From assembly GCA_016711485.1 (NCBI GenBank), contig JADJSX010000024.1, forward strand, positions 434,001-498,000: a stretch of 64,000 nt of DNA, given 5' to 3'. Positions 34,340-43,840 of this stretch are shown piece by piece (the first letter of the stretch is position 1; every line of letters begins with the position of its first letter). The DNA is from Leptospiraceae bacterium. GTDB taxonomy: Bacteria; Spirochaetota; Leptospiria; Leptospirales; Leptospiraceae. A model generated the notes under the pieces. That model was not told where the DNA came from. It did no database searches and saw only the letters and a program-made list of their open reading frames with translations. The position numbers and the translations under genes are program-made.

Positions 34340-35305
34340 CTAGGGTACTTTTACTTTGGTAAGAATTTCGTTGATAATTTGTTCAGTTTTTATTCCTTCC
34401 GCTTCCGCATAGTATGTAGGAATAATCCTATGTCTTAATACGTTGTGCGCTATAGCCTTAATATCTTCCGGTAAAACAGAGTCTCTTCCAAACATAAGAG
34501 CACGCGCTCTACCTACTAACGCAAGTGAAATTGATGCACGAGGAGAAGCTCCATATTGAATCACGTTTTCTAAACTTAAACCATAAGCTTTTGGGTCGCG
34601 TGTTGCTTGGATAATATCTGTGATATAAGAAATTATTTTATCTTCGATGAATATTTCTCGTGTGACTTTTTGAAGATTTATAATATCATCCCCAGTCATA
34701 AGTTGTTGAACACTTGGAAATTTTGTTTCCTTTATAACCATTTTGACAACTTCGGCTTCCTGTTTTTTTGTAGGGTAAGTCACAATTAGCTTCATTAAAA
34801 ATCGGTCTAACTGTGCCTCTGGCAATGAATAGGTTCCTTCTTGTTCTACGGGATTCATAGTTGCAAATACAAAAAAAGGTTTGGGTACAGGAAAAGTTTC
34901 GTCTCCAATGGTAACTTGTTTCTCTTGCATTGTTTCCAGAAGAGCTGACTGGACTTTTGCTGGAGCACGGTTAATTTCATCAGCCAATACAAAGTTAGCA
35001 AATATTGGTCCTTTATTGACTTCAAAACTCGCTTTTGATTGATTATATATTCTAGTTCCTACAATGTCGGCTGGGAGCAAATCAGGAGTAAACTGTAGTC
35101 GCTTAAATGCTACATTGCAAATATTTGCAAGAAGATTGACTGCTCTTGTTTTGGCAAGTCCGGGAACACCTTCAATCAAAATATGCCCATCTGCTAAAAG
35201 TCCAAGTATAAGTCCGTCTACTAGAGACTCTTGCCCCACTATCCCACTGTGAATTTCTTCTTTGATTTTTTTAATTTGAGCAACTGCTTCTGTATTTTTT
35301 GACAA
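34340..35305 (-). CDS. moxR: MoxR-family AAA ATPase
   Basis: 321 residues. Walker A is IEGVPGLAKTRAVNLLA, Walker B FANFVLADEINRAPAKVQ, sensor 1 FVFATMNPVEQEGTYSLPEA with QLDRFLMKL, and a C-terminal lid ending IPTYYAEAEGIKTEQI. MoxR ATPases act as chaperones that activate or insert metal into partner complexes, here probably with the VWA proteins BatA and BatB. It is the first gene of the six-gene reverse-strand operon; GGAG lies before its start. Confidence 0.95.
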   Translation of the reverse strand: MSKNTEAVAQIKKIKEEIHSGIVGQESLVDGLILGLLADGHILIEGVPGLAKTRAVNLLANICNVAFKRLQFTPDLLPADIVGTRIYNQSKASFEVNKGPIFANFVLADEINRAPAKVQSALLETMQEKQVTIGDETFPVPKPFFVFATMNPVEQEGTYSLPEAQLDRFLMKLIVTYPTKKQEAEVVKMVIKETKFPSVQQLMTGDDIINLQKVTREIFIEDKIISYITDIIQATRDPKAYGLSLENVIQYGASPRASISLALVGRARALMFGRDSVLPEDIKAIAHNVLRHRIIPTYYAEAEGIKTEQIINEILTKVKVP

Positions 35306-35361
35306 GGCAAACTCCTTTCTTGAACTTTTATCTAAAAGGATTCTGAATGCAAGTATTTATT

Positions 35362-37592
35362 TTAGATACAAGATATGAGCTTATCCTTCGAATTATGAAT
35401 TTTGGAAAAATTTCCAATAATAGCTGCTTCATAACCCTGTTTTTTAAATTCCAAAATACATTGATCTGCTTGTTTACTATCTATAGAAAACAAAAGTCCA
35501 CCTGAAGTTTGTGGATCAAATAAAAGTGGATAAATTATATTTTCCTTTCCACCTAAAATATATGGCTCATATGATTTCCAGTTTGAGGGGAATAAACTAC
35601 TTTGAATTTCTGGATTTTTTTCGAGAATAGTATTTAATTCAAATAAAAGAGGAATTTTGCCTAAATTAATATTTGCAACTACAGTCGATGCTCGAACCAT
35701 TTCAAACAAATGACCAGCAAGCCCAAATCCGGTCACGTCCGTACAAGCACCTACTTTAAATTTTTTTAGGATATCCAAAGCAGAAAAATTAGATAGGAGC
35801 ATAGATCGAATAGCCGCATCTACACAAAGGGGGCTGACTTTATTCCGCATTTCAGCGGCAAATACCAAACCAACTCCAATTGGTTTAGTCAAAATTAAAG
35901 TATCCCCGGGATTTGCTTTACTTTTAGAGTAAAAGATTTTTGAATTGGAAAATCCATTACAAACAAATCCTATACCCATTTCAGTTCCTGAATTTGTATG
36001 CCCACCAAGTAATTCAACTCCTTCCTTCTGAAAAACAGAACAAGCACCTGCAAGTAATTGAAATAAGTCTTCTTCATTTGCATCTTCACCCAAACTGACA
36101 ATTGCCTGAGCCGAATGACCAGTAACCCCTTTTGCATATAAATCATTTAGAGAATGATTCGCAGCAATTTTTCCTGCTATAAATAAATCATCTACAATTG
36201 GCTTAAAATAATCCACTGACTGAATCAAATATGTTTTTTTAGAAATTTTAACTAAAGAAGAATCCTCTCTCTCTTTTAAACCAACCAATGTTTTAGCTAA
36301 TTTAGTATTTGATTTTTCCGTTTTTACGTTTGGCAAATAAGTTTCCAGACGATTTAATGCTTTGTTTAAAAGTTCGGAACCAGCTTTAGATCCACATCCT
36401 CTGCACTGAAAAACTTCATCAATTTCTTTGTCCATATCAGATACTGACATTTTACTTGGAAGATTTTGAAACTTTTGCATAAAACCTAAATCTATCCAAT
36501 TTTTCCATTCCCAAATCCACTTCGATTTGCCTAATGATATATTACCCCTAGAAGCAATTGCGTTTCCATCACCTGTATTCATTAGAGTTAAAAAATTCTT
36601 TTGAGGTATATATTCTTCTAATACTTCCTCCTTCAAAGAATGAATTATATTTTTATAGAGAGGCAAACTCTGTCTAACCGCAAAAACTCCTGCCTTCGGA
36701 CGAGGATACTTTTGCATACTTGCTATATCTCCTACAGCAAATACATCAGGGTGAGAGACTGATTGCAAAAATTCATTTACTAATACAAATCCATTTTCAT
36801 CTTTTTTTAATTCAGTATTTTCGATCCAATCTAATGTTTTTGCTTTTACGGAACCTACAATGAAATCCAGATCAAACAAATTTCCATGTAATGTTTTTGC
36901 GACTAATACATTTTTATTTTTAGTTATTTTACAAATTTCTTGATTGAGATGTAACTGAATTTTCTTTTCTGTTAAACTTTGAAGTATTTTTTTTCTTACT
37001 CCATCATTAGTACCAGTTAAAATCTCTTTTGTTCTTTGAAAAATATGAATTTCTAAATTTGGGATAATGCTCGTTAATCGACTATGCATGGCAAATGCGA
37101 CTTCAATTCCACCTGCCCCTGCGCCCAGAATCCCAACTCTAAAATTATTTCCAAATTCTCCTTTACGAATTCTAGAAAGTATTTCAATCCATGTATAAAA
37201 AAAAGAAATCGCAGGCTTTATTGGAGTAACATATTCTTTACCAACAACACTATCTAAATTAGGAACAATTCCTACGTTAAGCGATAGAATGTCGTAAGGA
37301 ATAGGAGGTCTGTTTTCCAGAAAAACGAATTTGTTTATTAAATCAAGTCCAACTACATCTCCCTGCACGAATACGGCACCTACATAATTAGAAATATGCC
37401 TGAGATCAATCATACATTCTTCTTTTGTATAAGTGCCAGCGATATAACCCGGAAGCATTCCTGAATAAGGAACAATAGAATTGTTGGAGATAAGTGAGAT
37501 TTTATAATTAGTAGTGGGTTTCATTCCTAGCTTTTTTAAAACAGGAGCGTGAGTTTGACCTCCGCCAACTAGGACTAGATTTTTTTGGACAT
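35362..37592 (-). CDS. selD: FAD-dependent oxidoreductase-selenophosphate synthase fusion
   Basis: About 743 residues if intact. Residues 1-360 form an NDH/SQR-like FAD oxidoreductase; from about 390 a SelD domain follows: FQCRGCGSKAGSELLNKALN, SVDYFKPIVDDLFIAGKIAA, GGHTNSGTEMGIGF and TDVTGFGLAGHLF. The Cys of the GC(G)xK motif is the catalytic position; the second Cys seen in E. coli SelD is Ser. The unbroken frame starts at 37524 or at rare codons, but it omits the FAD-binding LVLVGGGQTHAPVLKKLGMK, which lies upstream in the same frame. An ATG at 37592 reads MSKK and would join this if the A7 tract at 37580-37586 had eight A. This fusion is known in other bacteria. Confidence 0.88.
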
Positions 37593-37620
37593 CTGAATAT
37601 CTTACTATTGAAAATTTAGA

Positions 37621-37914
37621 TTAAAATACTTTCTTGGAAAGTATAAAAAATTGTTTAATATATAAATAAGTGAGGATAGGAAAAACGACAACTACAAGGG
37701 AATTGAATTCTATCGCCTTTTTGAATTCAAAGTGAAATACTGAAGATAAAGCTCTTATCATTCCACAACCTAAACAATCAAATCCTGAAAAAAATTTTAT
37801 AAGACATATAGAAGGGGTATTTTCAAAAGCAATAGTTGGTATTGATATTAAAACAAAGGGAGTAAGAATATATATACCAATTATCGCTGAATATTTTATT
37901 TTCTCAAATTTCAA
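37621..37914 (-). CDS. DUF2752 family membrane protein
   Basis: 97 residues. IKFFSGFDCLGCGMIRALSS is the DUF2752 signature (CxGCGxTRA-like), with membrane segments before (AIIGIYILTPFVLISIPTIA) and after (VVVVFPILTYLYIKQFF). The start is a TTG at 37914 that overlaps the TM2 gene's TGA stop as TTGA, implying translational coupling. DUF2752 and TM2 proteins are frequent neighbours. Function unknown. The following SelD fusion starts about 30 bases later. Confidence 0.85.
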   Translation of the reverse strand: MKFEKIKYSAIIGIYILTPFVLISIPTIAFENTPSICLIKFFSGFDCLGCGMIRALSSVFHFEFKKAIEFNSLVVVVFPILTYLYIKQFFILSKKVF

Positions 37915-38149
37915 TTTTTCTTAACTAAAGGCTGTCCATTTCCATCTTTATATGAACCAGTCAAAATTGTAATAAAATCAACCAATGACCAAATACCGCA
38001 ACCACCTAAAGTAAGTAATTGAGCGACACCAAGCCAATGTCGCCTATATAAAATCTATGATGCACCAATTCCAATTAAACCAGAAAACATAACAAAAGAG
38101 TTGTGAGCCAATCTTTTCCTTCACCTGTTTGATTAACTTGATTAGACAT
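37911..38149 (-). pseudogene. TM2-domain protein, frameshifted
   Basis: ATG at 38149 opens MSNQVNQTGEGKDWLTTLLL, then a second frame gives HRFYIGDIGL, and a third gives VAQLLTLGGCGIWSLVDFIT, ILTGSYKDGNGQPL, to a stop at 37911. Together these are a normal TM2-domain protein of about 79 residues. The frame is broken at least twice, near 38055 and 38030. Either the gene is decayed or the sequence carries single-base errors. It is the first gene of the pair with DUF2752. No ribosome-binding site beyond a weak purine stretch was seen. Confidence 0.7.
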
Positions 38150-38260
38150 TTTTATACTTCCTATTTAAATAAATTTTAATCTACTAAATAACTCAGATAG
38201 AATCTGTCAATATTTTCTATCTCAAAGTTAATTAATAGTAAACAAACTACAAAAAATTAT

Positions 38261-39829
38261 TCACTCCAAAAAGGAATAGTCTAAAAAAATTTCTTTCATA
38301 ATCTCTTTCACGATCAGTTTTGCGGCCACAACAGTTAAATGAATATCGTCATCCGCTCGCATTAAGGTTCGTTTTCCCTTATACGTTAAATACTTTTGAT
38401 AATTGCCCTTTTTGTCACCGAGAACAAAAGTAGTCGAAATATACTTAAATCGAAGTTCTTCCGCAACTTCTTTAAAACATTCATTCACATAACGTGTATC
38501 TAAATGATAATTTGTTGGTCCCATCGGAGGAAGTTCAACCCAATATAATTTCATTCCAGCCTTCAGAAATTGATTTGCTATTTTTCTAATTCGATCCTTA
38601 TATTCATTTCTCCATGCCTCTGAATATAAACTAAACTTTTCCTTATCCAAACTAATACTTTGAGTATCATTCGCGCCTAATAGAACTATTCCTAAATCAT
38701 ATTTTTTCTGAGCTAAAAACTCGCTCAACTTCTCATTCCAATTATATGCCTTTGGGTAACTAAGCCCAGTGGAAACCTTCGCAAAGTTATCTAGAGTTAA
38801 ATGATAATTATCCACTACAAATTCATTTAAACCCCATGAAATAGAAATTCCGACCGAATCTCCAATTACAATTATTTTTAAAGGATTGATTTTTGTATGT
38901 GGCGATTTACTTTGATTCGTTCTATCCTCTTTTAATTTAATTTGATTTCTTTTTTGTTCAAGTAACCACTTCATAAAGTCAGAATTTTTATAGGTATCTG
39001 TCCATGCATCATGTTTTGCATTAGGATAAAGAGTAGATTTTACATTCGGATTACAATACTGTAACCGCTCTACAATCTCTAAAGTGCGTTCCGGCAAAAT
39101 AAGAGTATCCTTAGCTCCATGAAATGCCCATACATTTTCATTTCTAAGTCTACAAATTCTGGACGTATCACCCCAACCCGATATAGGAACAACAGCGGCA
39201 AATTTATTCGGAAACTCAGTTGCTAATTTCCAAACTCCATTCCCTCCAAGACTAATACCTGTTAGGTAAATTCGATTTTCATCTATCGAATAATCCGATT
39301 CGATTTCATCTACAAAAGTAATCAAATCATTTGTATACCATTCTTCTTTGGACTCAGGAAGTTGCGGTGCAATTAAAATAAAAGGAAACTCATTATTACC
39401 CTCGGCAATCATTTTAGGAAGAGCTTGTCGTTTGAGTAACTCAAGATTATTTCCTCTTTCCCCCCTTCCGTGTAAAAATAATATAAGTGGATATTTCTGA
39501 TTTGGCTGTTGGTAATATGAATTTGGAAAGAAAATATAATAAGGTATCTTTTTATTTTCTAATTTTTTACTCTCAAAAGTTTTTGCGATAAGTCTATCTT
39601 TCGGAATCGGAATCTGTCGAGAGATACAATTTAAAGAAAAAAATAATTCAAAAATTAAGATACATAGATTTATATACCGTAAACCCAAAGTAATTTCCCA
39701 TTTTAAAAAAAGTTGGATTTTCCAAAATGGGAAAAATAACGAGGCTCTTTTCAAAACGAATGGATATTTTCTTTTGCCAATCTGTATATTAATTAATTTT
39801 CGTGAAAAATATTTTATCATGTTCAACAT
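38261..39829 (-). CDS. Fusion of alpha/beta hydrolase (N-terminal) and SGNH esterase (C-terminal), lipoprotein
   Basis: 522 residues from the first ATG. A hydrophobic segment near residue 60 ends at FELFFSLNC, a lipobox-like site, so the mature protein may begin there and the true start may lie downstream of the first ATG. The N-terminal half is a PHB-depolymerase/dienelactone-hydrolase-type fold: LILFLHGRGERGNNLELLKR, LTGISLGGNGVWKLA with the nucleophile Ser, and AKHDAWTDTY with the His. The C-terminal half is SGNH/DUF459-like: IIVIGDSVGISISWGL, IVLLGANDTQ and DDIHLT. It lies downstream of an MBOAT gene, from which a miniature element separates it. Likely a periplasmic partner in O-acyl transfer; this is inferred. 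Confidence 0.75.
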   Translation of the reverse strand: MLNMIKYFSRKLINIQIGKRKYPFVLKRASLFFPFWKIQLFLKWEITLGLRYINLCILIFELFFSLNCISRQIPIPKDRLIAKTFESKKLENKKIPYYIFFPNSYYQQPNQKYPLILFLHGRGERGNNLELLKRQALPKMIAEGNNEFPFILIAPQLPESKEEWYTNDLITFVDEIESDYSIDENRIYLTGISLGGNGVWKLATEFPNKFAAVVPISGWGDTSRICRLRNENVWAFHGAKDTLILPERTLEIVERLQYCNPNVKSTLYPNAKHDAWTDTYKNSDFMKWLLEQKRNQIKLKEDRTNQSKSPHTKINPLKIIVIGDSVGISISWGLNEFVVDNYHLTLDNFAKVSTGLSYPKAYNWNEKLSEFLAQKKYDLGIVLLGANDTQSISLDKEKFSLYSEAWRNEYKDRIRKIANQFLKAGMKLYWVELPPMGPTNYHLDTRYVNECFKEVAEELRFKYISTTFVLGDKKGNYQKYLTYKGKRTLMRADDDIHLTVVAAKLIVKEIMKEIFLDYSFLE

Positions 39830-39851
39830 TTTCCTATTTTGCGTAACATCA

Positions 39852-40023
39852 GTTATTAACTCACCTTACGCGCAAGCGCGTTGAGGTGAGAGATAGAGAG
39901 CCTGTCGGCGACTTGGGCTTCCGCCCAAACCTGCTTATTCATTAATTCATTAGCTTTATCTAATATTCTTACATTTGACTTCATTTTCGTAAATTTCCTA
40001 TTTTGCGTAAGGTCAGTTATTAA
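39852..40023 (-). mobile_element. Miniature inverted-repeat element, copy C
   Basis: About 172 bp with termini TTATTAACTCACCTTACGC (left) and the reverse complement of TTAATAACTGACCTTACGC (right). On the reverse strand it holds MKSNVRILDKANELMNKQ followed by VWAEAQVADRLSISHLN, about 42 residues, matching copy A for the first 20. Its right end supplies the stop region of the MBOAT gene. A remnant of a second end (CCTATTTTGCGTAACATCAG) lies immediately to the left. Confidence 0.7.
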
Positions 40024-41516
40024 TATTGAAAATAGAAAAATATCTTATTTTCAAATACAGAAAACAAACAAAATTGAATAGAAAAAATTAAGAGTAATCC
40101 GTAAGCAACGATTGGATTAATTTTAGTAGAATTAAAATACTCCAAGTCCTCATTATAAAATTGTAAAGAATCTAAAATTAATATAGGAGAAATATAAAAT
40201 AATAATTTAACTATCAATACTTCATTTAAATAAAATCCAGAAAGATTATCCATTAACCGCATTAACTGAGGAAAACTTTCTATACGAAATAGTAAAAGTC
40301 CCAATCCAAACAATATAAAAGTAAAAAATATACTCATAGCGCGAAATAATTTTATAAGAAACACTCTAAGTTTAATTCCTATTTGAGTTTGTTTTTCTAT
40401 GGAGTAATCTGCATTACGAATATTAGTCAAATATCTATAGTTACTTATTTTTTCAAAATACTTAGATTTAAACTCAAAATAAATACTATAAATCACAATT
40501 TGAAAACCACAATAAATTCCCCAAAGAAGATAACCATAAGTTGCCCCATGCCAAAATCCACCAAGAATCCAAACAATCATAAGATTTAAATTTTGTCGAA
40601 AAAAACCATTCCTATTTCCTCCTAGCGGTATATATAAATAATCTCTTAACCAAGTCGATAATGATATATGCCATCGTTTCCAAAATTCCGATGGATTTGC
40701 AGCAAAAAACGGCAAATTGAAATTTAAAGACAATTCAAAACCTAACATTCGAGCCATACCTCGGGCAGCATCAGTATAACCACTGAAATCTGCGTATAAT
40801 TGAAAGGCAAATGCGGCGGCCACTAAATATACAAGCCCGTTCGGAATTGACTCCTTAGGATCGAGTGCAAGGTTTACGAATGGTGCTAAGTTATCAGAAA
40901 CAAATACCTTTTTAAAAATCCCCCACATAAAAAGAATTAGTCCTGATTGAAATTTTTCTTTTGACAGAAGTCTCTCTTTTTCAATTTGGGGAATTAGTTT
41001 CTCGGCGCGTTCTATTGGACCAGATAATAGAAGCGGAAAAAATAAATCATACACCGCATACGATAATAAACTCGGAGTAGGTACAATTTTTTTTTTATAC
41101 ACATCATAAATATAACTAATATTATGAAATGTATAAAAAGAAATTCCTATTGGTAAAATAATTTCAAAAATGGATATTTTTAGACTTCCACCGGCTAATT
41201 GATATATATCATTAAAAGATTGAACAACAAATACGGTATATTTAAAAATAAATAGAATAAATAAGTTTAGAAACACAGTGAATACTAAAATTTTTTTTCT
41301 TATCTGTGAATCTTCAAATTGTATTAGTTTAATTCCAGCATGGTAATTAAAGAATATACAAAACAATAATAGGAAGGTCATTTTGTAATTCCAAAAGGAA
41401 TAAAAAACAACGCCTCCAATAAATAAAAGCCAGTTTTGTGATTTTAGATTTAATTTACGATAGATAAAAAAAAATATAGAAAAGAAAACTAAAAAGTTAA
41501 TTGAGTTAAAGAGCAT
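40020..41516 (-). CDS. MBOAT-family O-acyltransferase (AlgI/DltB-like)
   Basis: 498 residues, polytopic. The AlgI signature is clear: SEFWKRWHISLSTWLRDYLY, IPLGGNRNGFFRQNL and WILGGFWHGATYGYLLWG with the catalytic-type His in GGFWHGA. An extra AFQLYADFSGYTDAARGMAR segment matches the AlgI core. It transfers acyl groups onto a periplasmic or outer-surface polymer; the acceptor is unknown. Its stop codon lies within the right end of the miniature element, and the SGNH hydrolase gene follows it. Confidence 0.92.
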   Translation of the reverse strand: MLFNSINFLVFFSIFFFIYRKLNLKSQNWLLFIGGVVFYSFWNYKMTFLLLFCIFFNYHAGIKLIQFEDSQIRKKILVFTVFLNLFILFIFKYTVFVVQSFNDIYQLAGGSLKISIFEIILPIGISFYTFHNISYIYDVYKKKIVPTPSLLSYAVYDLFFPLLLSGPIERAEKLIPQIEKERLLSKEKFQSGLILFMWGIFKKVFVSDNLAPFVNLALDPKESIPNGLVYLVAAAFAFQLYADFSGYTDAARGMARMLGFELSLNFNLPFFAANPSEFWKRWHISLSTWLRDYLYIPLGGNRNGFFRQNLNLMIVWILGGFWHGATYGYLLWGIYCGFQIVIYSIYFEFKSKYFEKISNYRYLTNIRNADYSIEKQTQIGIKLRVFLIKLFRAMSIFFTFILFGLGLLLFRIESFPQLMRLMDNLSGFYLNEVLIVKLLFYISPILILDSLQFYNEDLEYFNSTKINPIVAYGLLLIFSIQFCLFSVFENKIFFYFQY

Positions 41517-41528
41517 AACTCAATCTCC

Positions 41529-43838
41529 TTAGGTTTCTTCCATCATTTCAATAAATTTTCGTTTTTCTTTTGCCTGCTCAGGATATGTAAGTGCATATAT
41601 CTGAATAGAAAGTTTAAAATCTCTCGATGGATTGTGAAACATTACAATCTCAGATTTAATTTTTGAAATAAATGCCTCTGAATCGGATTTACTATTTTCT
41701 TTCAATAAAATAGCGAACTTTCCTTGTCCAATGCGAGAAACATAATCTGATGGTTTTGTATTTTCAAAGATTTTTTTAGAAATAAATTCAGAATATTCGG
41801 AAAAGAAATTAATACCTAATATATTTAATATCCTCGTTACGTTCAGAATTTTTAAAACAATTAATGTAAACTGTTTTTGTTTGGAATCACAATATTTAAT
41901 TTCCCTATCAATTGTTTCTTGGAGCGGATTAAAAGGATTCCTAAATAAAGTTTCTTGTTCATTCTGCATAATAAGATTTGCAATGATAGGGGCCGCAATA
42001 TTAGCAAGTGATAATATTGTTCTTTTGTATCCGGGACTCCATTCAGTAGAAACTTTATGAATAATAATTAGTCCAACCATTCTTCCAATATTAATGAGAG
42101 GAATAACCGTAAACTCATTCATAGCCAGAAGTTCATCCTCAGAAATATAATTATTCAACTCACCATTGGATTGAAAGTTTTCTAAGCGGTAAACATCGCT
42201 TACCTGTGATATCATAGTAATAATTTTAGAATCCTTACTAAGGCGTAATTTTCCTAATGTATCAGGAAGTAAAAAATTTGAGCCGAATACTTTATAGTCT
42301 AAATTCTTCGTATCTAAAACCATTAAAGTAAAACTAGATACTTTAAAATCACTAAGGAAGTTTTCAGAAATTGCATCATACAACTCATCTAGCGACTTAC
42401 AAGCATATACCTTATCCGTAAATTCAGTTATATTACTTGTAGCATGTATGATTTTATTTAATTCAGATACTTCATTGCTTAGATTTTCAGAATCAAAAAG
42501 TTTACTTAGAAAATTTCCTGAGACTTCTACAAGAATTTGTAAAAATTCGAAATCCTTTTCTGTATAATCCTCGCCACTAATCATTTTACCTGCGACTATA
42601 AATCCACAAAATTGATCCATAACTCGAATTGGAATTAATATCTCCGTTAAAGGATTGCCTAAAAGAACTCTTTCTCTTTCCTTAAGTTCGTTGTTTAATA
42701 AGTCTTTAGCATAAACTACATCGTGTTCTGATTCTAAAAGCGAATAGAGAGTATCCCCTTTTTTTATTACATAATCCGGTTCAATATCAATTCCCTCGAA
42801 AGCAACAATTTTCATTTGCGAAAAATTTCCGTCCCGAGAAGAAAATATAATCATTATTTCAGGACCAACTTGCCCAATAATTGAATACATTAAGTTTTCA
42901 AAAAAATCATCGAAAGACTTTGATTTTAAAAGTTCTTTTGTTATTTCAAATAGAACTAAATAACTTTCTAGTTTTTCTTCATAGGATGATTTAAATTGTT
43001 TTGCGGTATCAAATGCTTCTTCTACATTTAAGCCAACGATAGGTTCTGAAGGATCAGGCTCTGAATTTTCTAATTCAGTCAAAACTTCCTGTGAATTGTC
43101 TTCGGGAAGATTAGGCTCTACAAAATTTGGATCCTCATCTTCCAGGAAAGGCTCACTGCTAGATTCAGCCATTGCATCTTTTTCCCAGTCCTCCAATACA
43201 GATGACTCATTTGCAACTTGTGTATCCTCTTCCTCTAATTCTATGTCATTTTTTAATTCTTCTATCTCATTTTCAAGTTCATCTATAAGAGAGGATAACG
43301 GGGGTTGTTCTTCCAACTCTAGAGTTTCTGTATCTCCAGAAAATTCTTCGAGTATTTCTGGTTTTGAGTCTTGAAAATCCTGAATGGATTCTACTTCAAC
43401 AGTTTCCTCATTCTCAACTTCTAGTGCGGAATTTTCTTGGTTCGATTTTTCTTCGACTAGGGAACTATCGTCTTCTAAATCTAAATCAACAATTATTTCA
43501 TCCTCTTCATCAAACTCATCCGGGACAAGAGGAGGTTGAACCGGAACATATTCCTCTATTTGTTCAGGATTTTTTTCAGAGTTTGAAACTTCTTCGGTCG
43601 GTAAAGTGAGTTCCGGATAATCTTGATTTTCCGTTACACTATCTAAATCAATATCGATAGATTCTTCAGAATTAACATTTTCATTTTCAGGCTGTGATTG
43701 TAATCCGGTTAGATTTCTAAAAAAGTTTTCTGCTTCCTGCAAAAAACTCTTTTTTTTTTTATCTTTTAGCTGGAAGGGTTCGTTTTTTAAATTTGGAAAT
43801 TCTTGTAATAATTTAAGCGCTTTTTCAATGAAGCTCAT
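41529..43838 (-). CDS. Large protein with acidic N-terminus, two GAF-like domains and a degenerate GGDEF domain
   Basis: 769 residues. The first 290 are strongly acidic and low-complexity (Glu/Asp/Ser/Pro). Residues about 300-430 and 470-620 look like GAF domains: YLVLFEITKELLKSKSFDDF, EIMIIFSSRDGNFSQMKIVA, and LMVLDTKNLDYKVFGSNFLL. The C-terminal part aligns with a GGDEF domain but the catalytic motif is replaced by RIGQGKFAILLKE, so diguanylate cyclase activity is not expected. It starts 2 bases from the next acidic protein's stop, and the two probably form an operon. Function unknown. Confidence 0.7.
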   Translation of the reverse strand: MSFIEKALKLLQEFPNLKNEPFQLKDKKKKSFLQEAENFFRNLTGLQSQPENENVNSEESIDIDLDSVTENQDYPELTLPTEEVSNSEKNPEQIEEYVPVQPPLVPDEFDEEDEIIVDLDLEDDSSLVEEKSNQENSALEVENEETVEVESIQDFQDSKPEILEEFSGDTETLELEEQPPLSSLIDELENEIEELKNDIELEEEDTQVANESSVLEDWEKDAMAESSSEPFLEDEDPNFVEPNLPEDNSQEVLTELENSEPDPSEPIVGLNVEEAFDTAKQFKSSYEEKLESYLVLFEITKELLKSKSFDDFFENLMYSIIGQVGPEIMIIFSSRDGNFSQMKIVAFEGIDIEPDYVIKKGDTLYSLLESEHDVVYAKDLLNNELKERERVLLGNPLTEILIPIRVMDQFCGFIVAGKMISGEDYTEKDFEFLQILVEVSGNFLSKLFDSENLSNEVSELNKIIHATSNITEFTDKVYACKSLDELYDAISENFLSDFKVSSFTLMVLDTKNLDYKVFGSNFLLPDTLGKLRLSKDSKIITMISQVSDVYRLENFQSNGELNNYISEDELLAMNEFTVIPLINIGRMVGLIIIHKVSTEWSPGYKRTILSLANIAAPIIANLIMQNEQETLFRNPFNPLQETIDREIKYCDSKQKQFTLIVLKILNVTRILNILGINFFSEYSEFISKKIFENTKPSDYVSRIGQGKFAILLKENSKSDSEAFISKIKSEIVMFHNPSRDFKLSIQIYALTYPEQAKEKRKFIEMMEET

Positions 43839-43840
43839 TC

